From: DAIDKA01 sp963708865
GTDB lineage: Bacteria; Pseudomonadota; Gammaproteobacteria; Steroidobacterales; Steroidobacteraceae
Direction of reading: 5' to 3'
Length of the DNA: 64,000 nucleotides
Assembly (NCBI GenBank): GCA_963708865.1
Contig: CAVPUC010000008.1
Span: 434,001-498,000, forward strand
Shown here: piece after piece, positions 48,982-58,103 of the stretch
Numbering within the stretch: the stretch's first letter is position 1
Layout of the letters: the number at the start of each line of letters is the position of its first letter
Position numbers and translations under genes: made by a program
The notes under the pieces: generated by a model
What the model saw: the letters and a program-made list of their open reading frames with translations, nothing else
Database searches by the model: none
What the model was told of the DNA's origin: nothing

Positions 48982-49695
48982 TCAGGCCGCTAACTCAAAT
49001 GGCAGCAGGCGTTCATACTCCCGCCTTACCATCGCGTAGCACTCGCACGAACGCTGCTCGAGCGCCTCTCTGTCCAACACCCGAATCCGGCCGGCTTGGT
49101 ATTGGATCAACCCCAGATCCCGAAGTTTCATTGCCGCTTCGGACGCTCTTAGCGAGCTGACCCCTAGCATGTGGGCTAAGAGTTTCTCCGGCATTCCCAT
49201 CTGCGTACCCTGCAGGCGATCCAGGCTCAGCAATAGCCAGCGGCACAGTTGTTGGTCGAGCGGGTGATGCTTGCCACACGCCGCTGTCTGCACCATTTGT
49301 GTCATCAGGGCTTGGGTATAGCGAAGCAGCAGATGCAGTAGCGGGCCGCCCCGATCAAATTCCCGTCGCATGAGTTCCGCGCTCAGCCGATAGGCGCCGC
49401 CGGCGCTCTGTACCAGCGCGCAATTGGACGTTGAGCCGCCGCCCGCGATCGACGACATGCCGACCAGGCCTTCGCTTCCAACAATGGCGATCTCGGCGGA
49501 TTCGCCGCTCTTCAGGACGTACAAGAGCGACACGATAGCCGTAATCGGAAAATACACGTGAGTGGGCGTCGCGCCAGGCTCGTAGAGCACTTCGCCGAGT
49601 CGCATATCGACATACTCAAGGTGCTGCCGCCAGCGCTCCCACTGTTCCAGAGGAAGAGCCGCCAAAAGGTGGTTATGTCGGACCATGCAAGACAT
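48982..49695 (-). CDS. Crp/Fnr family transcriptional regulator
   Basis: A 237-residue protein with an N-terminal cyclic-nucleotide-binding-type beta barrel (about 20-135, GEVLYEPGATPTHVYFPITA) and a C-terminal helix-turn-helix (about 165-215, EKLLAHMLGVSSLRASEAAM). The cAMP phosphate-binding Arg motif of CRP (RSAT) and Fnr cysteines are not apparent, so it probably senses another ligand or none. Typical of the Crp-like regulators abundant in Sphingomonas-like and Steroidobacter-like genomes. Start at 49695 or 49686. Nothing on its 5' side beyond ybbP, 94 bp away. Confidence 0.88.
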   Translation of the reverse strand: MSCMVRHNHLLAALPLEQWERWRQHLEYVDMRLGEVLYEPGATPTHVYFPITAIVSLLYVLKSGESAEIAIVGSEGLVGMSSIAGGGSTSNCALVQSAGGAYRLSAELMRREFDRGGPLLHLLLRYTQALMTQMVQTAACGKHHPLDQQLCRWLLLSLDRLQGTQMGMPEKLLAHMLGVSSLRASEAAMKLRDLGLIQYQAGRIRVLDREALEQRSCECYAMVRREYERLLPFELAA

Positions 49696-49789
49696 CAGTC
49701 ACCACACTCGATCAAAGCGAGGACGACGACTTCACCAACATGCCGCCGTTGTGGGGCCGCGTCAGTGCGCTGGCGCACCGATCGGCGGC

Positions 49790-52285
49790 TCAGCCGCCAC
49801 GCAGCGTCAGAATGGGCGGCTGCGAAATCACGCTGCGGGTAGCGAGCCACCCGCTGACGCACACCAGCAGCGCGCCACCACCAATGCCGATCAGCGGTAA
49901 CCATGGATCAAACGCGTAGGGCACCTGCAGCACCCGGGTTGCCACGAATGCGCCGGCGAGCGCCGCGCCGGCCACCGCCAGTGCCCCCGCCAGCAGCCCC
50001 AAAGCCACGAATTCCGTCATGACGCCCTGCCACACGGTGGCGCCGCGGGCGCCGAGCGTGCGCAACATGGCGCTCTCAAAACGTCGCTCCTCGCGACTGG
50101 ACTGAACGGCGGCCAAGAGCACCACAAGCCCGGCGAACAAGGTAAAGCCGAAGACGCTTTGTACGGCGAGAATGGCCTTGTCGATGATGCCGCGAACCTG
50201 CGACAGCAAATCATCGACATTGAAGATGGAGACGCTCGGGAAGCGGCGCGCCAGCTGCGCCATCACGTGCGGATCGGTGGGGTGGAAGTAGGCGCTCGTC
50301 AGAAATGTACCCGCCACGGCATCGAGCACGCCGGGTGAGAACACCACAAAGAAATTCGGCTGGAAGCTGTCCCACTTCACCTTGCGGATGCTGGCCACGG
50401 TCGCCACGAACGGCTCGCCACCGATATCGAAGCTGACCTTGTCGCCCACGCCTACGCCGAGCGACTGTTGAAATTCCATGGCGAGCGATACTTCGGGGGG
50501 ACCGTGATAGTCGGCCGGCCACCAGCTGCCGGCGATGATCTCATTGTCAGCGCCGAGGGCGCTTGCCCAGGTGACGTTCTGTTCGCGGCCGGAGATACCG
50601 CGCCCCTGTCCGTTGCGGAAGCGCCTGGATTCGGGGTCCTGACCGTTGATCGCCGTCAAACGGCCACGAAGCATCGGCAGCACGCGCGACAGTCGTGCGC
50701 CGCGCTGCTCGAGAAACTGCGTGAACGCGGCACGGTCCGCAGGCGCGATGTTCACGAAGAAGTAGTTGGGCGCATCCGCCGGCAGGCTGCGGCGCCAGTC
50801 GCCTTCCAAATCATCGCGCACGACGCCCAGCACCAGCAGCACCATGAGCCCCGCACCGAAGGCGGCGATCTGCACCATGCTGTCGGCGCGGCGGCGATTG
50901 AGATTGGCGATCCCGTACCGCCAGGCAACCCCGACGCGGCCGCGCAGCTGGCCGCACAAGGTCACCAGCCCGAAGCCGGCAGCGGCCAGCACCGCCAGGA
51001 AGATCGACAGCCCGAGCAGAAACTGCAGTGCCAGGCGCATGTCCCGCACGGCCCACCACACCAGACCGATGACCACGACGACCGCGGGGCCGAACGCCAG
51101 GATCACGAGCGGGGGTGGTGGCCCCACATCCCGACGCAACACCCGCAGCGGCGGCACCCGGGCCAGCTGCAGCAGCGGCGGCAGCGCGAATCCCGCCAGT
51201 ACCGCGAGCGCCGCGCTGACCCCCATACCGAGCGGCGCGAAGTTGGCCGGCGGCAAGGTCGCACCGCCCAGCAGGTCGCGTACCGCGTGCAGCAGCCATT
51301 CCTGTGCGATGAACCCAATGATGGAGCCGAGGACAGAGGCCAGCAGCGCCACGATCACCAGCTGCAGCAGGCTGACGCTGAGCGTGAAGCTGCGGGTTGC
51401 CCCGAGGGTCTTCAGCAAGGCGACCGCATCCAGATGGCGCCGGACGTACTGCCGTGCGGACATCGCTACCGCGATCGAGCACAACAGCACGCTCACGAGG
51501 CTCGCCAAGGTGAGGAAACGGCCGGCGCGATCCACCGCGCTCTGCAGCTGCGGGCTCGCTTCGCTGACATCGCGCAGGCGATCCGAGGGACGCAGCTGTG
51601 GCAGCAGCCACGGTCGAAACGCAGCGATGACCGCGGGATCGGCCGCGAAAAGCCACGAGTAACTGACGCGACTGCCCGGCTGGATCAGCTGCGTCGCCGG
51701 CAGATCCTTGAGATTCATGATCAGAGTGGGTGCCAGATCCGCGAGGTTGGCGCCCTGATCGGGGCGCGAAATCAGCACCCGCGTGACCTTCAGGGTCGCG
51801 GCACCGATCGACAGCCGCGTGCCGATGCCGCCGCCCAAGGTGGCGATCAGTTTGGAGCTCGGCCACACCTCGCCCGGCGCGGGGATGTCGCGCGTAGCGC
51901 TACCGGTTGCGAACGGCTGATCGGCCACGAGCAGGCTGCCGCGCAGCGGGTAGCCGCCCGATACGGCCTCGATATTGGCGAGCTGGCTGTCGTCACCACG
52001 GAACACCACGCTCAACAGCGTCTCGATGCGTGCGGAGTGGACCCCACGCTGCGCGGCGGCCAGAAACAGGCTGTCCGGCAGCGGCTCCGTGGACGAAACA
52101 CGTACGTCCGCTGCCAGAACCTGCGTCGCCTGTTCACGCACCGCGGTGTCGATGCGGCCCACCAGGAAGCCCACGCCGGTGAGCGCCGCCACCGCCGTCG
52201 TCAGTGCCAGCAGCAGTACCCCGAGCTCGCCCGATCGCCACTCGCGCAGCAAAGTCCGCAATGCCAGCTTCAGCGCATGCATCAT
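49790..52285 (-). CDS. ybbP: ABC transporter permease with two FtsX domains, YbbP type
   Basis: An 831-residue inner-membrane protein: N-terminal transmembrane helix (LLLALTTAVAALTGVGFLV), a large periplasmic MacB-like region, a first FtsX block (FLTLASLVSVLLCSIAVAMS, with LKTLGATRSFTLSVSLLQ), a middle periplasmic part and a second FtsX block at the C-terminus (FTLFAGLVVLLAAVQSSREE, MLRTLGARGATVWQGV). This doubled-FtsX architecture is that of YbbP, thought to extract or move lipids/hydrophobic molecules. The start overlaps ybbA stop by 4 bases (52282-52285). It works with YbbA; tesA is divergent, as in E. coli. Confidence 0.88.
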   Translation of the reverse strand: MMHALKLALRTLLREWRSGELGVLLLALTTAVAALTGVGFLVGRIDTAVREQATQVLAADVRVSSTEPLPDSLFLAAAQRGVHSARIETLLSVVFRGDDSQLANIEAVSGGYPLRGSLLVADQPFATGSATRDIPAPGEVWPSSKLIATLGGGIGTRLSIGAATLKVTRVLISRPDQGANLADLAPTLIMNLKDLPATQLIQPGSRVSYSWLFAADPAVIAAFRPWLLPQLRPSDRLRDVSEASPQLQSAVDRAGRFLTLASLVSVLLCSIAVAMSARQYVRRHLDAVALLKTLGATRSFTLSVSLLQLVIVALLASVLGSIIGFIAQEWLLHAVRDLLGGATLPPANFAPLGMGVSAALAVLAGFALPPLLQLARVPPLRVLRRDVGPPPPLVILAFGPAVVVVIGLVWWAVRDMRLALQFLLGLSIFLAVLAAAGFGLVTLCGQLRGRVGVAWRYGIANLNRRRADSMVQIAAFGAGLMVLLVLGVVRDDLEGDWRRSLPADAPNYFFVNIAPADRAAFTQFLEQRGARLSRVLPMLRGRLTAINGQDPESRRFRNGQGRGISGREQNVTWASALGADNEIIAGSWWPADYHGPPEVSLAMEFQQSLGVGVGDKVSFDIGGEPFVATVASIRKVKWDSFQPNFFVVFSPGVLDAVAGTFLTSAYFHPTDPHVMAQLARRFPSVSIFNVDDLLSQVRGIIDKAILAVQSVFGFTLFAGLVVLLAAVQSSREERRFESAMLRTLGARGATVWQGVMTEFVALGLLAGALAVAGAALAGAFVATRVLQVPYAFDPWLPLIGIGGGALLVCVSGWLATRSVISQPPILTLRGG

Positions 52286-52998
52286 GGCGCGGCGACCATC
52301 CGGCCGGCTTCCATGTGCAGGATGCGGTCGCAGCGCGCGGCCAGCGGCTGCTCATGCGTGACCAGCACCAGGGTCGTGTGCGCTGTCCGGTTCATCTCGA
52401 ACATCAGGTCGATGATGCGCTGGCCGGTATGGGCATCGAGATTACCGGTCGGCTCATCGGCGAACAGTACCGCCGGGCGGATGACGAAGGCCCGGGCCAA
52501 CGCCACGCGCTGTTGTTCGCCGCCGGAGAGCTGGCGCGGATAGTGATCGAGGCGCGGCGTAAGCCCGACCCGCTCCAAAGCCTCGCGCGCCTGATCCCGC
52601 GGTTTGGCTCGTTGGGCGAGCTCCAGGGGCAGGAGCACGTTCTCCAAGGCGGTGAGGGACGGAATCAGGTGAAAGGACTGGAACACGAACCCGACGCGCT
52701 GCGCGCGCAGCCGCGCGCGGCCATCCTCACTCAGGGCGGTCAGGTCCTGGCCATCCAGCCAAAGATGCCCCGCGGTGGGCAGATCAAGTCCGGCCAGCAT
52801 CGCGAGCAGTGTCGATTTGCCGGCGCCCGAGGGACCCGTGATGGCAACCGTTTCGCCCCTGGCAATGTCGAAGGAGACATCGTCCACAATGGCCAGTGGC
52901 CCTTCCGGGCTGCTAACCTGTTTGGTGATGTTGACGACCCTAAGAACACTCTCGGCATTGACGCGCTGCGGGGCATTTGCACTGACACTGCTGCTCAT
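52282..52998 (-). CDS. ybbA: ABC transporter ATP-binding protein, YbbA type
   Basis: A 238-residue MacB/LolD-like ATPase. Walker A GPSGAGKSTL, signature LSGGEQQRVALARA, Walker B VLFADEPTGNLD, and the H-loop VLVTHEQPLAARC. It energises the YbbP permease, whose start overlaps its stop. The start at 52998 makes its 5' end overlap tesA (52928) by 71 bases; a later GTG near codon 18 would reduce this. Such head-to-head overlap of ybbA and tesA also occurs in E. coli, so the arrangement is probably real. Confidence 0.92.
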   Translation of the reverse strand: MSSSVSANAPQRVNAESVLRVVNITKQVSSPEGPLAIVDDVSFDIARGETVAITGPSGAGKSTLLAMLAGLDLPTAGHLWLDGQDLTALSEDGRARLRAQRVGFVFQSFHLIPSLTALENVLLPLELAQRAKPRDQAREALERVGLTPRLDHYPRQLSGGEQQRVALARAFVIRPAVLFADEPTGNLDAHTGQRIIDLMFEMNRTAHTTLVLVTHEQPLAARCDRILHMEAGRMVAAP

Positions 52999-53578
52999 CG
53001 GGCTCCAGGGCGCGTCGGGCGCGCAAAATCACATCATTCTAAGTTTCGGTGACAGCCTGAGTGCGGCGTACGGGCTGCAACCCGAGCAGGGCTGGGTCGC
53101 CCTGTTGCAACAACGGCTCCGCGACCAAGGGTACGAGTACCAAATCCTCAACGCCAGCGTCAGCGGCGAGACCAGCAGTGGCGGCCTGGAAAGACTGCCC
53201 CACCTGCTGTCCGTGCACCACCCCGCGGTCGTGCTGCTGGAGCTGGGGGCCAATGACGGTCTGCGGGGCTTGCCCCTGCAGAGCGTTCACGACAACCTTA
53301 CGCACATGATCACCCTGGCGAAGGCCTCCGGCGCCCAGGTCCTGCTGCTCGGCATCCGCCTGCCGCCGAACTACGGCCCGCGCTACAGCACCGGTTTCGC
53401 GGATCTGTATTCTCAGCTGGCCCGCGATTACCAGCTGCCCTGGATCCCGTTTCTGCTCGCGGGGGTGGCGCTGAATCCGGCGCTCATGCAGGCCGATGGC
53501 CTGCATCCCGTGGCGGCCGGCGAGCCCAAGGTACTCGACACGGTCTGGCCCGCCCTGGTCCCGCTGCTGAGGCATTGA
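52928..53578 (+). CDS. tesA: GDSL lysophospholipase / acyl-CoA thioesterase I (arylesterase)
   Basis: A 216-residue SGNH hydrolase with a signal peptide (core CGAFALTLLLIGLQGASG). The four blocks are clear: nucleophile Ser in SFGDSLSAAYGL, Gly in the ASVSGETSSGG segment, Asn in LGANDGLRGLP and Asp/His in DGLHPVAAGEP. Periplasmic multifunctional esterase. The start at 52928 is chosen to give a proper signal peptide. It overlaps the ybbA 5' end on the other strand and is followed 2 bp later by fadD. Confidence 0.93.
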   Translation: MLTTLRTLSALTRCGAFALTLLLIGLQGASGAQNHIILSFGDSLSAAYGLQPEQGWVALLQQRLRDQGYEYQILNASVSGETSSGGLERLPHLLSVHHPAVVLLELGANDGLRGLPLQSVHDNLTHMITLAKASGAQVLLLGIRLPPNYGPRYSTGFADLYSQLARDYQLPWIPFLLAGVALNPALMQADGLHPVAAGEPKVLDTVWPALVPLLRH

Positions 53579-53580
53579 TC

Positions 53581-55272
53581 ATGGAACGGATCTGGCTCAA
53601 GTCCTATCTGCCGGGCATGGCGACCGACATCGATCCGAGTGTCCTGCCATCCCTCAAGCACATGGCCGAACAGAGCTTCGTGGCGTTCCGGGAGCGGGCC
53701 GCCTACCTCCAGATGGGCCGGCGGCTCTCCTATGGCGAACTGGATTACAAGTCGCGCGACTTAGCCGCATGGCTTCAGAATGTTGCCGGGCTCAAGCGCG
53801 GGGATCGCCTCGCCATCATGCTGCCCAACATCCTGCAATACCCCATCGCGATGTTTGCGGCGCTGCGCGCCGGCGTCACCGTGGTCAACACCAATCCCCT
53901 CTACACCGCGCCCGAACTGGAACATCAACTGCGCGACTCCGGCTGCACCGCCATCGTCGTCCTGGAGAACTTCGCCCACGTGCTGGAAGGGGTGCTGCCG
54001 AACACCCAAGTCCGACACGTCATCACCACCAGCGTCGGCGAACTGCTGGGATTTCCGAAAGCGCAGGTCGTCAACTTCGTGGTGCGCCGGGTGAACAAAC
54101 AGGTGCCGCACTGGAACATTCCCGGCGCGATAGGCTTCGGTGCCGCGTTGGCCGCGGGCCATCGGCAACCCCTGGCCGCCATTGACCTGACCCACGAGGA
54201 CATCGCCTTCCTGCAATACACCGGCGGCACCACCGGTGTGGCCAAGGGGGCGGTGCTCACGCACGGCAACATCTGCGCCAATGTGCTGCAGGCTTCGGCA
54301 TGGATTGATCCATTCCTGCCGCGCGCCACCGACGAGGCGCGCTACCTGGTCACACCCATTCCGCTGTATCACATCTTCGCGCTGACGGCGAACTGCCTGC
54401 TGTTCCTGCGGCTGGGCTGGTCGAACGTGCTCATCACCAATCCGCGGGATTTCCCGCGCTTTGTCGCGGAGCTCAAACGCTATCCCTTCGCCTATCTGAG
54501 CGGCGTAAATACGCTGTTCAACGCGCTGCTGCACACATCGTCTTTTGCCGACGTTGACTTCAGCCACTTGAAAATCACGCTCGGCGGCGGCATGGCGGTG
54601 CAGGAGACCGTGGCGCGCCGTTGGAAGACGGCGACCGGCAGGCCATTGACGCAAGCATGGGGCCTCACTGAAACCTCCCCGGGTGCCTGTATCAATCTGC
54701 CATCCGAGGATTTCAATGGCTCCATTGGCCTGCCGATCGCTTCGACCGAGATCTCCATCCGTGACGATGCCGGTGCGGAGCTCACCATCGGATCGGTCGG
54801 GGAACTCTGTGTCCGCGGCCCACAGGTGATGCGCGGCTACTGGAACCGGCCGGATGAAACTGCGATGGTCATGCTGCCTGAGGGTTGGCTGCGCACAGGC
54901 GACATCGGCCGCATGGACGAACGCGGCTATGTGTTCATTGAAGACCGTAAGAAGGACATGATCCTGGTGTCCGGATTCAACGTTTATCCCAACGAGGTCG
55001 AGGCAGTGGTGGCCGCGATTCCCGGGGTCTTGGAAGCGGCGGCCGTGGCGCAGGCGGATGAACACTCCGGTGAGGTGGTGGCGGTATTTGTCGTGAGCAA
55101 GGATCCGTCACTCACGGAACGGGCCATCATCGATAAATGCCGCGAATCGCTGACCGGATACAAACTGCCGCGACACGTGTACTTCCGCAGCGAATTGCCC
55201 AAGTCCAATGTCGGCAAGATCTTGCGCCGCGTTCTGCGCGATTCCCTGGTACAGCAGCCCGAGCAGCATTGA
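53581..55272 (+). CDS. fadD: long-chain fatty acid-CoA ligase
   Basis: A 563-residue acyl-activating enzyme. It starts MERIWLKSYLPGMATDID, as FadD does. The AMP-binding P-loop is LQYTGGTTGVAKGAVLTHGN, the fatty-acid Gate/linker region contains GYWNRPDETAMVMLPEGW, RTGDIGRMDERGYVFIEDRK is the A8 region, and the C-terminal Lys is in KSNVGKILRRVLRD. It channels free fatty acids (perhaps released by TesA) to acyl-CoA. Two bases separate it from the tesA stop, so the two form one operon. A short second copy of its 3' region lies downstream. Confidence 0.95.
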   Translation: MERIWLKSYLPGMATDIDPSVLPSLKHMAEQSFVAFRERAAYLQMGRRLSYGELDYKSRDLAAWLQNVAGLKRGDRLAIMLPNILQYPIAMFAALRAGVTVVNTNPLYTAPELEHQLRDSGCTAIVVLENFAHVLEGVLPNTQVRHVITTSVGELLGFPKAQVVNFVVRRVNKQVPHWNIPGAIGFGAALAAGHRQPLAAIDLTHEDIAFLQYTGGTTGVAKGAVLTHGNICANVLQASAWIDPFLPRATDEARYLVTPIPLYHIFALTANCLLFLRLGWSNVLITNPRDFPRFVAELKRYPFAYLSGVNTLFNALLHTSSFADVDFSHLKITLGGGMAVQETVARRWKTATGRPLTQAWGLTETSPGACINLPSEDFNGSIGLPIASTEISIRDDAGAELTIGSVGELCVRGPQVMRGYWNRPDETAMVMLPEGWLRTGDIGRMDERGYVFIEDRKKDMILVSGFNVYPNEVEAVVAAIPGVLEAAAVAQADEHSGEVVAVFVVSKDPSLTERAIIDKCRESLTGYKLPRHVYFRSELPKSNVGKILRRVLRDSLVQQPEQH

Positions 55273-55336
55273 TCGGCGTTAGGCTTGCAGAGCGATTTCG
55301 AGTGTCGATAAGCGGCTGAGTGCCGGCTTGATGCCC

Positions 55337-55398
55337 GATCGGCCGGATGAAACGGCGAAGGTCATGCTGCCGCAGTGTTGGGTGCGCAGGGGAGCTCG
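55337..55398 (+). pseudogene. fragment derived from a fadD-like gene
   Basis: The bases translate as DRPDETAKVMLPQCWVRRGA, closely matching fadD NRPDETAMVMLPEGWLRTGD (coding bases near 54844-54905). CGGCCGGATGAAAC and TCATGCTGCC are identical in both. The copy is about 60 bp, out of any long reading frame and 65 bp after the fadD stop. It is either the last trace of a tandem fadD duplicate or a local partial duplication. Confidence 0.65.
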
Positions 55399-55477
55399 AG
55401 GATTCCATGGTGAAGCAGTCCGGCCAAGACTAATGTCTGGCAGAATGTCCCCACGTTACTGACTGAAGGAGTCGTCG

Positions 55478-56083
55478 ATGAAACTTTATTACATGAAGGG
55501 CGCCTGCTCGCTGGCATCCTACATTTCGTTGACTGAAGCGGGGGTCAGGTTTGAAGCCGCCGAAGTAGATCATGGGACGCATAAGACGCCGGATGGCGAG
55601 GCACTCAATACCGTTAACACCAAGGGGTACGTGCCGGTCCTGCGCCTCGACAATGGTGAGATCCTGACTGAGAACGTTGCGGTCCTTAATTACATTGCCG
55701 ACCTCAATCCGGCCGCAAAGCTCGCGCCGGCAGCGGGTACGTTTGAGCGCTATCGGCTGATCGAATGGCTGGCGTATATCAACTCCGAGTTGCACAAAAA
55801 CTTCGGCCCCCTGTTTGATCCTTCGAATGCCGAGGCCGTCAAAGACTTCGCGCGCGCCAATCTCAAGAAACGACTCGCATGGATCGACAACGCCCTGGGT
55901 TCAAAGAACTATCTCATGGGCGAGCAGTTCACCGTGGCCGACGCCTATCTTTACGTGGTACTCAGCTGGACTGGCCATGTGGGCATAGACCTCGGCCAAT
56001 GGCCCGCGCTCCAACGCCACAACGCGCGAGTCGCCGCACGGCCGCACGTCATTGCGGCGCGCAAAGCGGAGGGTTTGGAGTAA
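55478..56083 (+). CDS. glutathione S-transferase, beta class
   Basis: A 201-residue GST. The N-terminal thioredoxin-fold domain starts MKLYYMKGACSLASYISLTE with Cys10, the beta-class mixed-disulfide residue, and has GYVPVLRLDNGEILTENVAV with the glutathione-binding Glu/Asn pair. The C-terminal helical domain contains FTVADAYLYVVLSWTGHVGI. It detoxifies electrophiles and peroxides. GAAGGAG precedes the ATG. It is 205 bp after fadD, with the fadD fragment between. Confidence 0.93.
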   Translation: MKLYYMKGACSLASYISLTEAGVRFEAAEVDHGTHKTPDGEALNTVNTKGYVPVLRLDNGEILTENVAVLNYIADLNPAAKLAPAAGTFERYRLIEWLAYINSELHKNFGPLFDPSNAEAVKDFARANLKKRLAWIDNALGSKNYLMGEQFTVADAYLYVVLSWTGHVGIDLGQWPALQRHNARVAARPHVIAARKAEGLE

Positions 56084-56110
56084 AGGCGGTCGAGGCTGTA
56101 ATCGACCGTT

Positions 56111-56128
56111 CGAGCCTGCCGAGGCTCG
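56111..56128 (+). terminator. short hairpin after the GST gene
   Basis: CGAGCC (56111-56116) and GGCTCG (56123-56128) form a perfect 6-bp stem with a 6-base loop, 27 bases after the stop. No T-run follows, so factor-independent termination is uncertain. Confidence 0.3.
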
Positions 56129-56365
56129 CCGCGCAGGGTTAGCGAGCGCGCAGCCAACTGTGCGCGAAGTCAATAAGTGTCGTCCCGATGCGCCTTCCCG
56201 GTGCATTTGCCCTCTGGCGGTGCCGTATAGGCGCCGTCCGGGTTCGTCCTACGGGTCTTTGCGGGTTCGCGGAATGCCCGGTAGCAGACCCCGACTTTAG
56301 AGTGCGCCCCACTACATAGTGTCGATGATCCTCGAGCTCGACCTCGCGACACTTCAGGGGACCAG

Positions 56366-57235
56366 ATGAAAATCCGCTTTGGGTACGAACTGATTTATTC
56401 GACTTTCCAGCCGACGGCGATGGTGCTGATGCTCAATGCCGTACCCAATGCGTCGCAGCGATTCGTCGTGCCGGACTACATGAACAGCGACCCCCGGGTG
56501 CCATTGTTGACCCACCGCGATGTATTCGGAAATATCTGCACACGTGTAGATGTTGCTGCAGGAATCATCCGCTTCTTCGCGGATGGCGTGCTTGAGGACA
56601 GCGGGGAGCCGGAGCCCGCCGTGTGGAGCGCACGGGAAACGCCAATCGGCGCCTTGCCGCCCGAGGCGCTGATGTATCTGCTGCCCAGCCGCTATTGCGA
56701 GAGCGACACGCTTGCGCCGGAGGCGCTGCGGCTGTTCGGTCATTTACTGCCTGGTTGGTCGCGTGTTCAGGCGATCTGCGACTTCGTCAATCAGCATGTG
56801 ACGTTCGGCTATCAATATGCCAGGCCCACTAAGACCGCATTGGAGACCTATCACGAACGTGTCGGGGTGTGCCGCGATATGGCGCACCTGGCGATCGCTT
56901 TCTGTCGTGCCATGAGTATCCCGGCGCGCTACGCCACCGGCTACCTCGGGGATATCGGAGTCCCCGCGGTTGACGCGCCCATGGATTTCGCCGCGTGCAT
57001 GGAGGTGTTCCTGGACGGTGGCTGGCATACCTTTGACCCGCGCAACAACGCCCGGCGAATCGGGCGCCTGCTGATCGCGCGCGGACGCGACGCGGCCGAT
57101 GTCGCGATCAGCACTGCCTTCGGTGTCGCCAATCTGCAGCTGTTCCGTGTCTGGACGGATGAGATCTCGGAAAGCCAGGCGGCCGAGTTGCAGGCGCGGC
57201 CGGCGTTGCTCGGACAGCGCATCCAGGCCGCCTAG
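56366..57235 (+). CDS. transglutaminase-like protein, copy B
   Basis: A 289-residue paralog of the protein at 35578-36450. The nucleophile Cys lies in RVGVCRDMAHLAIAFCRAM and Asp in HTFDPRNN; at the usual His position the sequence is DFAACMEVF, again without His. Segments such as LPSRYCESD, VQAICDFVNQHVTFGYQYAR and GRDAADVAISTAFG are identical or nearly so in both, while the first 100 residues and the last 20 differ more. No signal peptide. The ATG follows AGGGGACCAG, similar to the leader of copy A (AGGGGGTCCT). Both copies are complete, so they may have different partners or substrates. Confidence 0.82.
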   Translation: MKIRFGYELIYSTFQPTAMVLMLNAVPNASQRFVVPDYMNSDPRVPLLTHRDVFGNICTRVDVAAGIIRFFADGVLEDSGEPEPAVWSARETPIGALPPEALMYLLPSRYCESDTLAPEALRLFGHLLPGWSRVQAICDFVNQHVTFGYQYARPTKTALETYHERVGVCRDMAHLAIAFCRAMSIPARYATGYLGDIGVPAVDAPMDFAACMEVFLDGGWHTFDPRNNARRIGRLLIARGRDAADVAISTAFGVANLQLFRVWTDEISESQAAELQARPALLGQRIQAA

Positions 57236-57239
57236 CCTG

Positions 57240-58103
57240 TCAACGACCCTTGCGCCCCTTTGCTGCGCCAGTGGGAGTTGCCGCGGCTGGGCGCGGCGAG
57301 TGACGAGTAATGGCGATCACCGCTGCACCGAACTCGACGCCGGCGTTTTCTTTGCCTGCTGTGGCGGGTTTCGGCGCATGCGAACGCATGAACTGATCAA
57401 GACCCTCCAGGAGTCGGTCGGCGCGCTGGCCAAGTTGCACGCGAAACAATGGCAGCGCGCCGATGTCCACCGTGCCAAACAGCGCCCGCACGGGCAGTTG
57501 TTCCGCTGCAGGCGAGACCAGGTTGTGCTCCAGGGTATTGAGCAGATCTCCGGCCATCTCCCCGGTGCTCAGCACCGTGTCGAGATTGGCCCCGCCGCCG
57601 ACCGGCGTTCGCCGCAGCGCCCGAACTCGCTTTGCGCTGATGAGCCGGATGGCACCCACGCGCTCCAACTCCGACAGCATGGTGCGGTGATAGACACCGC
57701 CGCTGTACAGATCGACCAGCTGGCGGAAGCTGTTGCGGCCGCCGTCGATCGGCAGTACCGCCGGATCGCCCACGCTGGTCTGGAACAGCTTATCGTCGTG
57801 CCAGCCGGCCAGTACCCGCGCGGCGCGGTGCAACTGGGTATGGCTGCGCGGTCGGAATTCGTCGTGCGGATGGGCCAGAATGGCGGGCAGGAAGGCACGG
57901 TTGATCCCGGTGATGACGGCGAGCTTGGAGTACGTGACGCGCTCACCCTGCTCCGCCAGGTATTCAGATCCGGCGTGGGCGTAAACGCTGTCCACAATGG
58001 CCTTGAATTCTCCGGCGCTGACGCCGAAGCGCACCAGTATCCGCACCAGGGGGTGCAGGACACGGCGGCACATCACACTTAAGGCGGAGCGGATATCCGA
58101 CAC
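57240..58103 (-). CDS. DUF6502-like protein
   Basis: A 287-residue soluble protein. The N-terminal half (about 1-75) looks like a winged-helix-type module: CRRVLHPLVRILVRFGVSAG, EFKAIVDSVYAHAGSEYLAE, VTYSKLAVITGINRAFLPAI. The centre has NSFRQLVDLYSGGVYHRTML and a helical part LDQFMRSHAPKP; a basic, low-complexity tail ends it. I associate this with the DUF6502 family of unknown function; the VTYSKLAVITGINR segment suggests DNA binding. Convergent with transglutaminase copy B, 4 bp apart. Confidence 0.68.
   Translation of the reverse strand: MSDIRSALSVMCRRVLHPLVRILVRFGVSAGEFKAIVDSVYAHAGSEYLAEQGERVTYSKLAVITGINRAFLPAILAHPHDEFRPRSHTQLHRAARVLAGWHDDKLFQTSVGDPAVLPIDGGRNSFRQLVDLYSGGVYHRTMLSELERVGAIRLISAKRVRALRRTPVGGGANLDTVLSTGEMAGDLLNTLEHNLVSPAAEQLPVRALFGTVDIGALPLFRVQLGQRADRLLEGLDQFMRSHAPKPATAGKENAGVEFGAAVIAITRHSPRPAAATPTGAAKGRKGR

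Noticed and set aside
50468..52543. A 691-codon plus-strand open frame across ybbP/ybbA
   Set aside because: It is the antisense shadow of two well-recognised ABC genes; its Gln/His/Arg-rich composition is typical of GC-rich shadow frames.
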